Shown here: positions 25,601 to 33,536 of the stretch, piece by piece
How positions within the stretch are numbered: the first letter of the stretch is position 1
Layout of the letters: each line of letters starts with the position of its first letter
Origin: Lachnospiraceae bacterium
Lineage (GTDB): Bacteria; Bacillota; Clostridia; Lachnospirales; Lachnospiraceae
Direction of reading: 5' to 3'
Assembly (NCBI GenBank): GCA_910575605.1
Contig: CAJTEW010000003.1
Coordinates: 62,001 to 126,000, forward strand
Length of the DNA: 64,000 nucleotides
Made by a program: the position numbers and the translations under genes
Notes under the pieces: generated by a model
Told to the model about the DNA's origin: nothing
Database searches by the model: none
Seen by the model: the letters and a program-made list of their open reading frames with translations, nothing else

Positions 25601-25829
25601 CAACAGAGGAATCATCTATCCGGTATTCCTTTTTTAACGTGTATAGCCCGTTTCCTGCAGGCTCAAGCTTGTCATTAAGCTCTTGACGCCATGCAGGATG
25701 TGTGAAATCACCGCTTCCTACAATTCCGATACCCTTGCGTCTTGCCCACAGGTCAAGGGCTTCTGGAGTACAGTCCTTACTGGTTGCCCGGGAATAGCGG
25801 GAATGGATATGTAAATCTGCTATATACAT
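22644..25829 (-). CDS. EndoQ-like PHP endonuclease fused to a UvrD/PcrA-type helicase
   Basis: A 1061-residue fusion. Residues 1-400 match the TIGR00375/endonuclease Q pattern: PHP motif DLHIHSRYSRATSKD (5-19), DFTHPAW, PAHIWTPHFSLFG (about 157-169), NSDAHSPAKLGRE (about 217-229) and a zinc-binding region CGIC...CPVC (about 271-292). Residues about 470-1035 form an SF1 helicase, with Walker A AGPGTGKTYTL near 487, DEFQD near 664, and C-terminal TLHGSKGLEFPVVF and YVGITRAREAL motifs. EndoQ nicks DNA 5' of deaminated bases; the helicase could unwind from the nick. The joint role is inferred. The tail QLSLFE resembles a sliding-clamp-binding peptide. Confidence 0.82.
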   Translation of the reverse strand: MYIADLHIHSRYSRATSKDCTPEALDLWARRKGIGIVGSGDFTHPAWRQELNDKLEPAGNGLYTLKKEYRIDDSSVADSVQPHFVITGEISSIYKKYDKVRKVHSLILLPGLEDAETISHKLEAIGNIHSDGRPILGLDCHDLLEILLELCPGAVYIPAHIWTPHFSLFGAFSGFDSVEECYGDLSPHIHAMETGLSSDPPMNWRISALDSYQLISNSDAHSPAKLGREANLLDIPLSYEELRNAVQTGNGLKGTIEFFPEEGKYHYDGHRKCGICLAPADAEKYGGICPVCKRKLTIGVSHRIEQLADRPEGYIKNNAAPYESLVPLPEIISASVGYSPASVKVQKEYQSMLKRLGPEFQILRDIPLDEIRSVSGILISEGIGRLRKGKVTRIPGFDGQYGIIRLFTPEDLDSLSGQLSLFDNQTAPASSSPYNDASGSHPAGQTIEHMENALTLGEINVKALTKTTANKNQQQAIEAVSRSTMVMAGPGTGKTYTLSSHLLYLLETRRIKPSYITAVTFTNQAAEEMRERIRKRSGKSTAARKLTIGTFHSIAWKLIKENGSSASLAGEVETRDLADKVIKTLHLDMTVSRFLTEISNYKTRPYSADSYDENYTPALNLTDAFEAYQSLLKEWNLFDFDDILIEALRLVREKIADTTCFSYLLVDEFQDISPLEYRLIKMWNSGGKELFVIGDSNQSIYSFRGSDAGLFKRLLEDFPETRQISLKENYRSTPQILSFASEIISKNPAGYRHLNPNRPEGPCVRLVEAESSAAEGIFISKEINRLAGGIGMLEAQEMFPETDGSIRSFDDIAVLYRTHRQAQLLESCLKKEGIPYIVSGREDYLLESAVQGTISFFESLLGAENKLAEQTALKLLWNLEESGLTESIYQTMAGKYTPLLKKKKSVKILEEWMSDLHLENKKAMQKLCQTAVFYPAMADLINALQFGVESDLKRCKNKQYKSGAVTLMTLHGSKGLEFPVVFISGVRKGLIPFECGSFITDEEEERRLFYVGITRAREALILTASKEGSPFLENLPKDMIKREKARQGKNEGSYRQLSLFE

Positions 25830-25864
25830 AAAGATACCTTCTTTCGGAATTTAATTGTATCTTA

Positions 25865-25893
25865 ATCATAGGTAAAATGGGGTGTGAGGTCAA
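25865..25893 (-). promoter_or_regulatory. Sigma-A promoter of the EndoQ-helicase gene
   Basis: On the minus strand, TTGACC (25893-25888) and TATGAT (25870-25865) are separated by 17 nt. The start site would fall about 30 nt before the ATG. It is back to back with the promoter at 25914-25942. Confidence 0.68.
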
Positions 25894-25913
25894 GAGGGAA
25901 ATATATAATATTA

Positions 25914-25942
25914 TTGTCTTTTGGTAATATATATGTTACATT
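25914..25942 (+). promoter_or_regulatory. Promoter of the XRE-helicase cassette
   Basis: TTGTCT (25914-25919) and TACATT (25937-25942) are 17 nt apart. The AT-rich intergenic sequence could also hold the binding site of the XRE regulator encoded next. Confidence 0.5.
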
Positions 25943-25971
25943 AAACTAAATAAATGTGAGGTATAATAAAT

Positions 25972-26244
25972 ATGAAAAATGCTAAAGAAGATAATGATAT
26001 TATAAAAAAGCAGAGGATAGTACGGCAGAAGCTGGTAGACCGTTATATAGAATACAGAAAGATAAGGAATCTTACACAAGAAGAGCTGGCAAGCAGCATG
26101 GGCATTAAAAGGCCTAATATAAGCCGGTTTGAAACGGGACAGTATAATCCGACATTAGACCTTCTTGTAAAGATGGCTGACTGCATGGAACTGGAGCTGC
26201 ATGTAGAATTGATAGATAAGCGGGAGGAAAATGGCAATGAATAA
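25972..26244 (+). CDS. XRE-family transcriptional regulator
   Basis: A 90-residue protein with a helix-turn-helix of the Cro/CI type (about 23-78: LTQEELASSMGIKRPNISRFETGQYNPTLDLLVKMADCM). It resembles small antitoxin-like or autoregulatory repressors. It heads a four-gene cassette with overlapping or near-zero spacing that includes an SF1 helicase, and probably regulates it. A GAGGT site lies 9 nt before the ATG. Confidence 0.82.
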   Translation: MKNAKEDNDIIKKQRIVRQKLVDRYIEYRKIRNLTQEELASSMGIKRPNISRFETGQYNPTLDLLVKMADCMELELHVELIDKREENGNE

Positions 26245-26524
26245 AAGCAACAGTCTGTTTTATACAAATGTAGAATATACTGATGGGATAGATAAATTTT
26301 TTGAAAATTTAGAAAACTATGCGGAGAAAGGAATTAATCCAGTATATATTATCAATAAACCTTTGGAAGAAAAGACAGTTTCATACAGCTACGAAAAAGC
26401 AATTGTGGTTTTAATTCCAAAGCATCGAATTATGTTTATAAACTATGGAAATAACCAGGAAAAATTTAAAGATTTCTATGAAGATTTTCTTGAAGACTTA
26501 GGACAATTGTCAAAAAAAGTATGA
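26237..26524 (+). CDS. Hypothetical protein in the XRE-helicase cassette
   Basis: A 95-residue acidic, mixed alpha/beta protein with no motif I recognise; MFINYGN and the amphipathic KFKDFYEDFLEDLGQLSKK end are the main features. It overlaps the regulator gene by 8 nt. The ATG at 26237 sits 9 nt after GGGAGG; the in-frame ATG at 26231 is also possible but only 3 nt from it. It could be the partner of the XRE protein, as in toxin-antitoxin pairs, or an accessory of the helicase. No function is assigned. Confidence 0.65.
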   Translation: MNKSNSLFYTNVEYTDGIDKFFENLENYAEKGINPVYIINKPLEEKTVSYSYEKAIVVLIPKHRIMFINYGNNQEKFKDFYEDFLEDLGQLSKKV

Positions 26525-26528
26525 TTAT

Positions 26529-28256
26529 ATGAAGATTTTGGGCAGACCAAGACAGTGGAAGAATGACTTTACGGCAATGTATGATTACCAGGACATAAAG
26601 GAACTTGACCTGTCAGTTTTTTTAAAGGAAAACAATCTGAGAACAAAAGAGGATGCAAGAAAAGGTGAGTTTCTTATTTCACTGTTGACCGGCAGTATCA
26701 ATGATATAGAGAGAACAGGAATTGACTATCCAGATACAGTATTAGAAAAGATTAGAAGAAAAATCATTTTATTTGATGGGGATCAGACCAGATTTATTTT
26801 TGATGAGCCGCATAAGGACAGTGTCATTATACAAGGACTTGCAGGTACTGGAAAAACGGAGCTTCTTCTGCATAAAATCAAAGAGTTGTATTTAAATAAA
26901 GAAGATTTAAAGATAGTATTTACATGCCATAATAAAATACTTGCAGAGAATTTAAGAGAGCGGATACCGGAATTTTTCGACTTTATGAAGGTGGATGAGC
27001 AGATTAAGTGGAATGAAAAGTTATGGGTTATGAGCGGATGGGGGTCAAAAGGGGACTTTAATTCAGGTGTATATAGTTATATATGTAGCTACTACAATGT
27101 TTCATTTGAAAGATTTTCCTATAATACGACATTTGATGACGTATGTAAAAGAGCGCTGCAAAGGCTGAATGAGCTTATTAACTTTGAGGAATGTTTTGAT
27201 TATATTCTAATTGACGAAAGTCAGGACTTTACACAAAGCTTTTTTGCATTGTGCAAAAAGGTAACAAAGAATTGTGTTTATATAGCAGGCGATATTTTTC
27301 AAAACGTGTTTGAGACAGAATCTGTTAGCGAGGTCAATCAGGATTTTCTGTTGAATAAATGTTATAGGACTGATCCAAAAACACTTATGTGCGCCCATGC
27401 GATAGGGATGGGGTTATTTGCTGACAGGCCTGATAAATATATGAGATGGCTGGATGACAAGGCATGGGAAGCTTGTGGATATGATGTTAAAAAATCAGAA
27501 GGGTTTTATGACTTGCACAGAAGACCATTAAGGAGATTCGAAGATTTAGGAAATACAGGGATTAAGAATATAGAGATCCTTTCAATCGACCGAAGAATGT
27601 ATGTTACACATATTTTGAATATTATTGAGGATTTAAGAAAAAATAATCCTACATTACGTCCAGATGATATAGGAATTATGTTTTTAGAGAACATCAATAA
27701 TAACTATAAACTGGCCAATACTCTTCAGAGGGCTGTTGGAGAGAAATTTGGCTGGGATGTTAATATTGGCTACGAATCTAAAGAAAAAAGAAAAGGGGCA
27801 GTTTTTGTAAGTAATAGAAATAATGTGAAAGGCCTTGAGTTTCCATTTGTAATTTGTCTTATGCAGAATAATCTGGACAGAGATCTGCAAAATAGAAATT
27901 CTATTTATATGATGATGACCCGCTCATTTATTACAACATATTTTATTCTGCCAGATGACGAGAAAAATGTTATCCGGTCAATAAAAAAAGGGGTGGACTT
28001 TGTAAATGAAAATGGATATCTTCATATAAAGGAACCTGACCAGAATCAAAAGCAGATGCTGAACAATGCTATAATTAACAGAAACAATATCTATAAGTCC
28101 CAGCATGACATAGTCGAGGAAATTATGGACAAAATGAGTATAGAAAAGAGTTATAGAAACAAGCTGCACAATATTATTAAAACAGGCTACAAGGATGAGC
28201 TGGACAGTGACAGATTATATGAAATTATAAAAACGAATTACAGCTTAATGAACTAA
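26529..28256 (+). CDS. UvrD/Rep-like superfamily 1 helicase or NTPase
   Basis: A 575-residue protein with SF1 helicase motifs: Walker A IQGLAGTGKTELLLHK (about 100-115), Walker B YILIDESQDF (about 225-234), motif IV-like QNVFETE, and C-terminal NNVKGLEFPFVICL (about 432-445) and MMMTRSFITTYF (about 460-471). The first 90 residues and the last 90 match nothing I know, and no nuclease motif is evident. It is much shorter than housekeeping UvrD/PcrA. Its place in an XRE-led cassette between unrelated genes suggests an accessory function such as phage defence or plasmid-type maintenance; this is speculative. Confidence 0.75.
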   Translation: MKILGRPRQWKNDFTAMYDYQDIKELDLSVFLKENNLRTKEDARKGEFLISLLTGSINDIERTGIDYPDTVLEKIRRKIILFDGDQTRFIFDEPHKDSVIIQGLAGTGKTELLLHKIKELYLNKEDLKIVFTCHNKILAENLRERIPEFFDFMKVDEQIKWNEKLWVMSGWGSKGDFNSGVYSYICSYYNVSFERFSYNTTFDDVCKRALQRLNELINFEECFDYILIDESQDFTQSFFALCKKVTKNCVYIAGDIFQNVFETESVSEVNQDFLLNKCYRTDPKTLMCAHAIGMGLFADRPDKYMRWLDDKAWEACGYDVKKSEGFYDLHRRPLRRFEDLGNTGIKNIEILSIDRRMYVTHILNIIEDLRKNNPTLRPDDIGIMFLENINNNYKLANTLQRAVGEKFGWDVNIGYESKEKRKGAVFVSNRNNVKGLEFPFVICLMQNNLDRDLQNRNSIYMMMTRSFITTYFILPDDEKNVIRSIKKGVDFVNENGYLHIKEPDQNQKQMLNNAIINRNNIYKSQHDIVEEIMDKMSIEKSYRNKLHNIIKTGYKDELDSDRLYEIIKTNYSLMN

Positions 28257-28268
28257 AGGATGGTTAGA

Positions 28269-28625
28269 ATGAAAATAATCGAAAGAAAAATAGGTGAATT
28301 TTTCTGCAGAAGGATGCTTAAGCCAATCTGTAGTAAACAGGATACAATGCTTCTTTTGCTGGAAACACTGAAATTAATTAATGATACAGAGGAAATTTTA
28401 AATGAAAAGGGAAAAGTAATTATATATGTGGATAAGATGAGCAGAGTCTTTTATGAAACAGACGATAAGATATTTTCCTTTTACTTTCCCTTTGCATTAG
28501 ATGAAAAGGAACCGGAATATTATAGGATTTATGATATTCTTACAGATTTGGAGATAACCAATAAAATGATATCCCTTTTAATAAGTATTTTTAAAAATGA
28601 CAGGAAATTAGGAGAATCCTTTTAG
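28269..28625 (+). CDS. Hypothetical protein, last gene of the XRE-helicase cassette
   Basis: A 118-residue protein without recognised domains, rich in charged residues and Ile/Leu, probably helical. The ATG at 28269 follows AAAGGA by 8 nt and is preferred to the ATG at 28260, which overlaps that site. It begins 12 nt after the helicase stop and is followed by a terminator-like hairpin, so it completes the cassette. Confidence 0.6.
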   Translation: MKIIERKIGEFFCRRMLKPICSKQDTMLLLLETLKLINDTEEILNEKGKVIIYVDKMSRVFYETDDKIFSFYFPFALDEKEPEYYRIYDILTDLEITNKMISLLISIFKNDRKLGESF

Positions 28626-28654
28626 ACATAACAACAGACAGCTATTATCTTGCA

Positions 28655-28696
28655 GAAAAAAGATAATGGGGAAATCGGCATTAGCCGATTCCCCAT
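28655..28696 (-). terminator. Terminator of the SGNH gene, probably bidirectional
   Basis: ATGGGGAAATCGGC (28666-28679) pairs with GCCGATTCCCCAT (28684-28696) with one bulged base. On the minus strand the stem runs into TTATCTTTTTTCT, a good T tract, so it mainly ends the minus-strand gene. It may also stop the convergent helicase cassette. Confidence 0.75.
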
Positions 28697-28762
28697 TCCT
28701 GTTCATGACCATCTATTAACCGACAGCCTCATTGCTAAAAAGGGTAAAGTTTTTCGGGACTT

Positions 28763-29803
28763 TTAATGCTTTGCATAAGCCGCTTTTCTTTTAAGCCCTG
28801 GTTCTGCGGAGTACTGTCCGTCATGCGGCACATTCTCTACTTTCCTGTTACTTAAGTTCCCGACTTCCATAGCGTCTGCAAAATTAATCGGATGATTGCG
28901 CATATGAACCTTCAACAGTTCAAACAAACGAAGTGTCGGCCGTTTGGCTTCCAGAACGCCGGACACATCTATATATTTGCACCCTGTCTGTGCTGCCAGT
29001 GCCCTCAGACGTTCATTAATTTTGTATGCAGCCGGGCTATCCGATACGATTGGTACAATGTAAATAGAAGCCTGCGTCTTTGTGTGTATCATATAAAGAA
29101 GCCATTCATATTTGGAAATAAAGCTGTCTATATCTACATTTTCATCAAGGATATCCACGTCGCCCATATTTACAAAAATCTTGCGTGGATTCAAGTCATA
29201 AAGACATACCTTTAAATAGCTTTCGATATGCTCGATGCGTATGTCCTTGATACTTCTATTATAGATTGGTTCTGTTATACGGAAGGCCTGTGTAAGTTCT
29301 CCCAAGGGAAGAGCAGCAAATGTGTTGGAACCAAAAAGTACAACACCGCCTGCTTCAGTAATACTATTAAGTTCACGATAGGTTTCCATTTCGTCATCTC
29401 CTTGATAATGAATCGATGGTTTTCCAGTAGCAGATGTATGGACAGCTTCTTCTGTAATATGTGTGCTGTCTGTATGAACAGCAGCACTATTTTTATTTCC
29501 TGTAAGCTGGCTTTTTAGCGCTGCGTTGGCTTCCTGAGCCTGTCTGTCATAACGGCGGTTGATGAAATACACAACCACATTAGCGGATACGACAACAAGA
29601 TTCAGAAGATAGACAACTAATACATAATTGAATCTGTGGTTATAAAGCTTTGCTGAGATTCCGGCAATGTATCCTGTAATAATAAGCAGGATAAACTGGA
29701 GGCTCATGTTTTGGGCTGATTTGGCTTTGATGTTCTTGGTAAGATTCATAGGCCAGGAAAGTCCAAAGCAAATCAGCATGGTTGACTCGAGAAGTTCGGC
29801 CAT
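28763..29803 (-). CDS. Membrane protein: PQ-loop-like N-terminus with a C-terminal SGNH hydrolase-like domain
   Basis: A 346-residue protein. Residues 1-85 contain three hydrophobic segments with LSWPMNLTKNIKAKSAQNMS, reminiscent of PQ-loop/SemiSWEET or PnuC-like repeats. A charged linker (about 85-145) follows. Residues 150-320 resemble an SGNH hydrolase: VVLFGSNTFAALP (strand plus nucleophile-like Ser), NMGDVDILDENVD (GxND-like) and NHPINFADAM (DxxH-like). The catalytic set is not canonical, so activity is uncertain. An acyl-hydrolase or acyltransferase acting at the membrane is possible. It is monocistronic and divergent from a LysR gene. Confidence 0.55.
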   Translation of the reverse strand: MAELLESTMLICFGLSWPMNLTKNIKAKSAQNMSLQFILLIITGYIAGISAKLYNHRFNYVLVVYLLNLVVVSANVVVYFINRRYDRQAQEANAALKSQLTGNKNSAAVHTDSTHITEEAVHTSATGKPSIHYQGDDEMETYRELNSITEAGGVVLFGSNTFAALPLGELTQAFRITEPIYNRSIKDIRIEHIESYLKVCLYDLNPRKIFVNMGDVDILDENVDIDSFISKYEWLLYMIHTKTQASIYIVPIVSDSPAAYKINERLRALAAQTGCKYIDVSGVLEAKRPTLRLFELLKVHMRNHPINFADAMEVGNLSNRKVENVPHDGQYSAEPGLKRKAAYAKH

Positions 29804-29856
29804 TTTATTTCCCTCACTTTCTTTTCAAATAACTTTGTTTCACCCATAGTCTAGCA

Positions 29857-29885
29857 TTGACCTTTAATTATGTCTAATATATAAT
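29857..29885 (+). promoter_or_regulatory. Sigma-A promoter of the LysR gene
   Basis: TTGACC (29857-29862) and perfect TATAAT (29880-29885) are 17 nt apart. The roughly 105-nt leader is very AT-rich with several TTATAAAT/ATTATA palindromes (29880-29925), candidate sites for LysR autoregulation. Confidence 0.7.
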
Positions 29886-29998
29886 ATTTATAAAATTCAT
29901 AATATGTACATTATAAATAATGGTAAAAGAAGCATTTGGGAAAATGAATTCATCGGGTTACTTGACTATGATAAATTGTAAAACCAGGAGGGATAAGC

Positions 29999-30871
29999 AT
30001 GGAACTTATGCAGATACGGTATTTTTTAGAAGCGGCGAGAACAAAACATATGACAAACAGTGCAAAGAATCTGCACATTACACAGCCTGCTCTGACTCAG
30101 GCAATACGAAGGCTTGAAAATGATCTGGGGGTTCCTTTATTTGCCGCAAAGGGCCGCAATATCGTGCTGACGGAATATGGAAAATATATGCAGAGGAAGT
30201 TAGAGCCTTTGATGACACAGATTGATAATATTCCAGAACAGCTTAAGATGATGGTCGCGTTAGAAGGCGAAACAATACATATGAATGTTCTGGCAGCATC
30301 GAGCCTTGTGATGGAGGCGATTATTGAGTACAAGAAGGAGCATGGGGACATTAATTTTCAGCTTCAGCAGAATTCAGAGAGTGAGCTATACGATATTGCA
30401 ATAACAACAAAACTTTTTTATCAGGGGGACGGAAAGGAAAATAGCTTTGCGTGTGCAGAAGGCATTTATTTAGCTGTGCCAAGAAATAAGAAATATCAGG
30501 ACTGCTCATCTATCTGCCTTTCAGATGTGGCGGAAGAGGGCTTTATTAGTTTACTTGGTTCAAGGGAGTTCCGCTATATCTGTGACCGTTTCTGCCAGCA
30601 TGCGGGATTTACGCCGAAAGTTATTTTTGAAAGTGATAATCCATCTGCTGTAAGAAACATGATTGCGGCTAATATGGGAATCGGCTTCTGGCCGGAATTT
30701 ACATGGGGGAGTGCACAGAATGAGCATGTAAGGCTGCTTAAGATTGAGGAGCCGGTATGCCAGAGAGATATTATTATTAATTATAACCGGAATAAAACGG
30801 ATAATCATAATGTGGTGGAATTTTATGAATTCCTGAAGGAATTTTTTATGGATAGAAAGCGTAAGAGCTGA
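29999..30871 (+). CDS. LysR-family transcriptional regulator
   Basis: A 290-residue regulator with an N-terminal winged helix-turn-helix (about 3-62: MQIRYFLEAARTKHMTNSAKNLHITQPALTQAIRRLENDLGVPLF) and a C-terminal periplasmic-binding-protein-like effector domain (about 90-285). The ligand is unknown. It is preceded by GGAGGG and divergent from the membrane-SGNH gene, its most likely target. The adjacent sugar operon on the other strand is convergent and has its own divergent control region, so is a less likely target. Confidence 0.9.
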   Translation: MELMQIRYFLEAARTKHMTNSAKNLHITQPALTQAIRRLENDLGVPLFAAKGRNIVLTEYGKYMQRKLEPLMTQIDNIPEQLKMMVALEGETIHMNVLAASSLVMEAIIEYKKEHGDINFQLQQNSESELYDIAITTKLFYQGDGKENSFACAEGIYLAVPRNKKYQDCSSICLSDVAEEGFISLLGSREFRYICDRFCQHAGFTPKVIFESDNPSAVRNMIAANMGIGFWPEFTWGSAQNEHVRLLKIEEPVCQRDIIINYNRNKTDNHNVVEFYEFLKEFFMDRKRKS

Positions 30872-30905
30872 TGTTATTGTAGGTGCTGCCTTTTAATGAT
30901 ATTTT

Positions 30906-30947
30906 AGGCAGAATCAGGGAGACTGTTTCCAGATCCTGATCCTGCCT
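30906..30947. terminator. Hairpin between convergent LysR and dehydrogenase genes
   Basis: AGGCAGAATCAGG (30906-30918) pairs with CCTGATCCTGCCT (30935-30947) with one mismatch across a 16-nt loop. T tracts on either side are weak, so termination strength is uncertain. Confidence 0.5.
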
Positions 30948-30953
30948 GAGCCT

Positions 30954-31904
30954 TTAAGTAACGGCAAAAGGACATTTTCTGCCGGATAAAACATCAATCA
31001 GATTTTTTATAGAAAGAGAAGCCATGCCATCTGCAGCTTCTATTGTGTGAGCCCCGGTATGCGGGGTGACAATAACATTAGGCAGCTCAAATAATGGTGA
31101 ATTTTCAGGAGGCTCCTGTTCAAACGCATCCAGCCCAAGTCCGCCAAGCTTCCCGGATTTTAAAGCTTTATATGCAGCAGCTTCATCAATAATTCCTCCC
31201 CGGGAAGCATTGATAATAATTGCTCCTTCAGGCATTTTAGAAATAGCTTTTTCGTCAATCAAATGCCAGGTCTTTTCGTTTAAGGGAAGATGCAGACAGA
31301 GAACATTTGAGTGTGTGAGAACTTGATCTGCTTCCATACTGTCAATACTTTGGTTTTTACAATATTCAAGATTAATGAAGGGATCATAAGCAATCACGTT
31401 CATTCCAAATCCTTTGGCGCAGCGTGCAACGACTTTACCTATGGCGCCAAGACCCATGATTCCTAAAGTTTTTCCTTTTAGTTCGATTCCTATAGAACGA
31501 ATCCATCCCCCTTCTTTTGTGCTCTGGTCTAAGTATGGAATTTTTCTGGCAGCACAAAGAATTAAACCAAAGGTTAATTCTCCTACGGCTTCGGCATTAA
31601 CTCCTGGGGTAGTAGTAACAGTAATTCCTTTTTCTCTTGCAGCAGAAATATCCACACGGTCATATCCGGCACCATAACGAGAAATTACCTTCAGGCGGGG
31701 ACAGGAATCAATTACCTTTTTAGTGACAAAGTCTAACCCTGCAATATATCCGTCGCACTCCTTTAAAAGAGGAATTAATTCTTCCTCAGAGAGAGGCTTC
31801 CCAGTAGGGTTGAATATTAAGTTTTTAGAAAAATCCTGTAAAACTTTTAATGCAGCGGGATTTTTATCTGGCTGCAGGGAAGTAGGCGTAACGAGTATTT
31901 TCAT
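30954..31904 (-). CDS. D-2-hydroxyacid dehydrogenase (phosphoglycerate dehydrogenase-like)
   Basis: A 316-residue NAD-dependent D-2-hydroxyacid dehydrogenase. The nucleotide-binding motif GLGAIGKVVARCAKGFG lies near 149-165; the catalytic Arg is in INASRGGIID (about 229-238), Glu in EQEPPENSPL (about 262) and His in VTPHTGAHT (about 278-286). It lacks the C-terminal ACT domain of biosynthetic SerA. As last gene of a five-gene catabolic operon with a KDPG-type aldolase, it probably reduces or oxidises a sugar-acid or hydroxypyruvate-like intermediate. Confidence 0.85.
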   Translation of the reverse strand: MKILVTPTSLQPDKNPAALKVLQDFSKNLIFNPTGKPLSEEELIPLLKECDGYIAGLDFVTKKVIDSCPRLKVISRYGAGYDRVDISAAREKGITVTTTPGVNAEAVGELTFGLILCAARKIPYLDQSTKEGGWIRSIGIELKGKTLGIMGLGAIGKVVARCAKGFGMNVIAYDPFINLEYCKNQSIDSMEADQVLTHSNVLCLHLPLNEKTWHLIDEKAISKMPEGAIIINASRGGIIDEAAAYKALKSGKLGGLGLDAFEQEPPENSPLFELPNVIVTPHTGAHTIEAADGMASLSIKNLIDVLSGRKCPFAVT

Positions 31905-31920
31905 AAATATCCTCCTGCTG

Positions 31921-32556
31921 TCATGAATGAATTATAGATACAGCTTTAGCTGTCAAAGCCTGAATTTCTGCAAAATTTTTTTCATTAATCAGCTTTCCAG
32001 GAGCCATGAAGCTTCCGCCGCAAGCAATAACTCCAGAAAATGCAAGAAATTCAGTCAAATTAGTTTCAGAAATACCGCCTGTAGGCATGAAACGTATAGA
32101 AGGAAAAGGGGCTGATAGTGCCTTAATCGTCGAAAGGCCTCCATATTGTTTTGCGGGAAAAAATTTGACTATATTAAGGTCATATTCCATGGCTGTCATG
32201 ATTTCCGTGGGAGTACAGGCTCCAGGAAAAACAGGGACATTGTTTTCAATGGAAAATTCTATAACAGCTCTGTTCATACCCGGAGATACCAGGAAGGAGG
32301 CTCCTGCATCAACAGCTCTTTTAGCCTGTTCAACATTAACAATTGTTCCGGCCCCTATCAGCATTTCGGGGCGGGCGGATGTAACTTTGCGGATGGCTTC
32401 AACAGCGGCCTCTGTGCGGAAAGTAATTTCTGCAACAGGAAGGCCCCCGGCAGCCAGTGCGTCTGATAGAGGCAGTGCATCATCCACATGGTCTATTTTG
32501 ATGACAGGTATTAATTTGTATGTTTCTAGCTGAGGTAATAATGTTGTCTGGTTCAT
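31921..32556 (-). CDS. eda: KDPG/KHG-type aldolase
   Basis: A 211-residue class I aldolase of the 2-keto-3-deoxy-6-phosphogluconate family, splitting 2-keto-3-deoxy sugar acids or their phosphates into pyruvate and an aldehyde. Visible are PVAEITFRT with the catalytic Glu (about 36-44), GAGTIVNVEQA (about 67-77), PGACTPTEIMTA (about 109-120) and the Schiff-base Lys in VKFFPAKQYGG (about 130-140). Start and RBS (GGAGGAA on the minus strand) are clear. It makes the operon a pathway ending in pyruvate. Confidence 0.9.
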   Translation of the reverse strand: MNQTTLLPQLETYKLIPVIKIDHVDDALPLSDALAAGGLPVAEITFRTEAAVEAIRKVTSARPEMLIGAGTIVNVEQAKRAVDAGASFLVSPGMNRAVIEFSIENNVPVFPGACTPTEIMTAMEYDLNIVKFFPAKQYGGLSTIKALSAPFPSIRFMPTGGISETNLTEFLAFSGVIACGGSFMAPGKLINEKNFAEIQALTAKAVSIIHS

Positions 32557-32567
32557 AAAAATTCCTC

Positions 32568-33536
32568 CTATAATAATGCGTGCAGAACATTTTCGTGAGA
32601 AAATTTGTGTATCTGGTTTCTAGTTATGCCTGATCTTTGCAGGACCTTAAGAAAAGTATTCACCAGATAATCAAGCCCTATGGCGCCTAGGGTGTAAGCT
32701 TTCAATCTTGCACGAGTCGTATCTAATGAGAAAAGAAGTTGATTTTCAAAGCCTGCTTCAGCCAGCTTCCTGAAAAGTGCTGCTTCGGTCTGGTCATCAT
32801 GGTATTTAAAACGTCCTATTGTATCAAACTCCAAAAAAGCCCCTTCTTTTAAAATGGATAAAAGAATATCGGAATCAGTGCAGGCCCGATCTAAATGGCA
32901 GAAAATCAGCCGTTTTGGTTCATTACCATTTTTAGCGAGAAAATCTAATAGCTTCAATGGATCAGACCCTTTTTCAACATGAATCATAATGGAACGTTTT
33001 GTAATTCTTGCGGCATCTGAGGCTGCTAAAAAAAGACGCTGATACTCGGACGTAAGATTAACAGAATCCAAAGCAGTTTTAATAAATCCTGCTTTGGAAG
33101 TTATCTGCGTTTTAGCAAATTCTATATCTGCATCTATAAACATGCCTTCTGTTAATTCGCGTATAAAAAATTCAGCTATTTCTTCCTGTGGACGTGAAAA
33201 AATCCAATGATTGTTATAGTAAAAGCATAGCTTGTGAAAGCCTGTAGCCGCCATAATATTGACGCCGCTTTTTTTTGAAATCTCTGCTAATTCTTCGGTC
33301 ATGCGGTTGCAGCCGCCTGGCTGTGCGTCCAGGATTGTAGAGCCGCCGGCCTGACGGTAAAGCCTGGCCTCCAGAATACTTTTTTCTACATTATCAATAC
33401 AGAGGTTAGAGTCAATTTCCCAGGATCTACCTTTACTGATGGCAAGATGTTCGTGACTCTGGCAGAAGCCAAGCTCGTTGGGAGAGATAGTCCCACATAC
33501 GCAGGTTAATTCTCGTTTCACTTTATTTAATTCCAT
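32568..33536 (-). CDS. Phosphotriesterase-family metal hydrolase, candidate lactonase
   Basis: A 322-residue amidohydrolase-superfamily protein of the phosphotriesterase type. Metal ligands are readable: HEH at 28-30, a possible carboxylated Lys in SKAGFIK (about 147), His in IMIHVEKG (about 185), His in IFCHLDRA (about 213) and Asp in FSLDTTR (about 267). Bacterial relatives often hydrolyse sugar lactones, which suits an operon with oxidoreductases and a keto-acid aldolase. It overlaps the cupin gene by 10 nt, so the two are coupled. Substrate unproven. Confidence 0.75.
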   Translation of the reverse strand: MELNKVKRELTCVCGTISPNELGFCQSHEHLAISKGRSWEIDSNLCIDNVEKSILEARLYRQAGGSTILDAQPGGCNRMTEELAEISKKSGVNIMAATGFHKLCFYYNNHWIFSRPQEEIAEFFIRELTEGMFIDADIEFAKTQITSKAGFIKTALDSVNLTSEYQRLFLAASDAARITKRSIMIHVEKGSDPLKLLDFLAKNGNEPKRLIFCHLDRACTDSDILLSILKEGAFLEFDTIGRFKYHDDQTEAALFRKLAEAGFENQLLFSLDTTRARLKAYTLGAIGLDYLVNTFLKVLQRSGITRNQIHKFSHENVLHALL

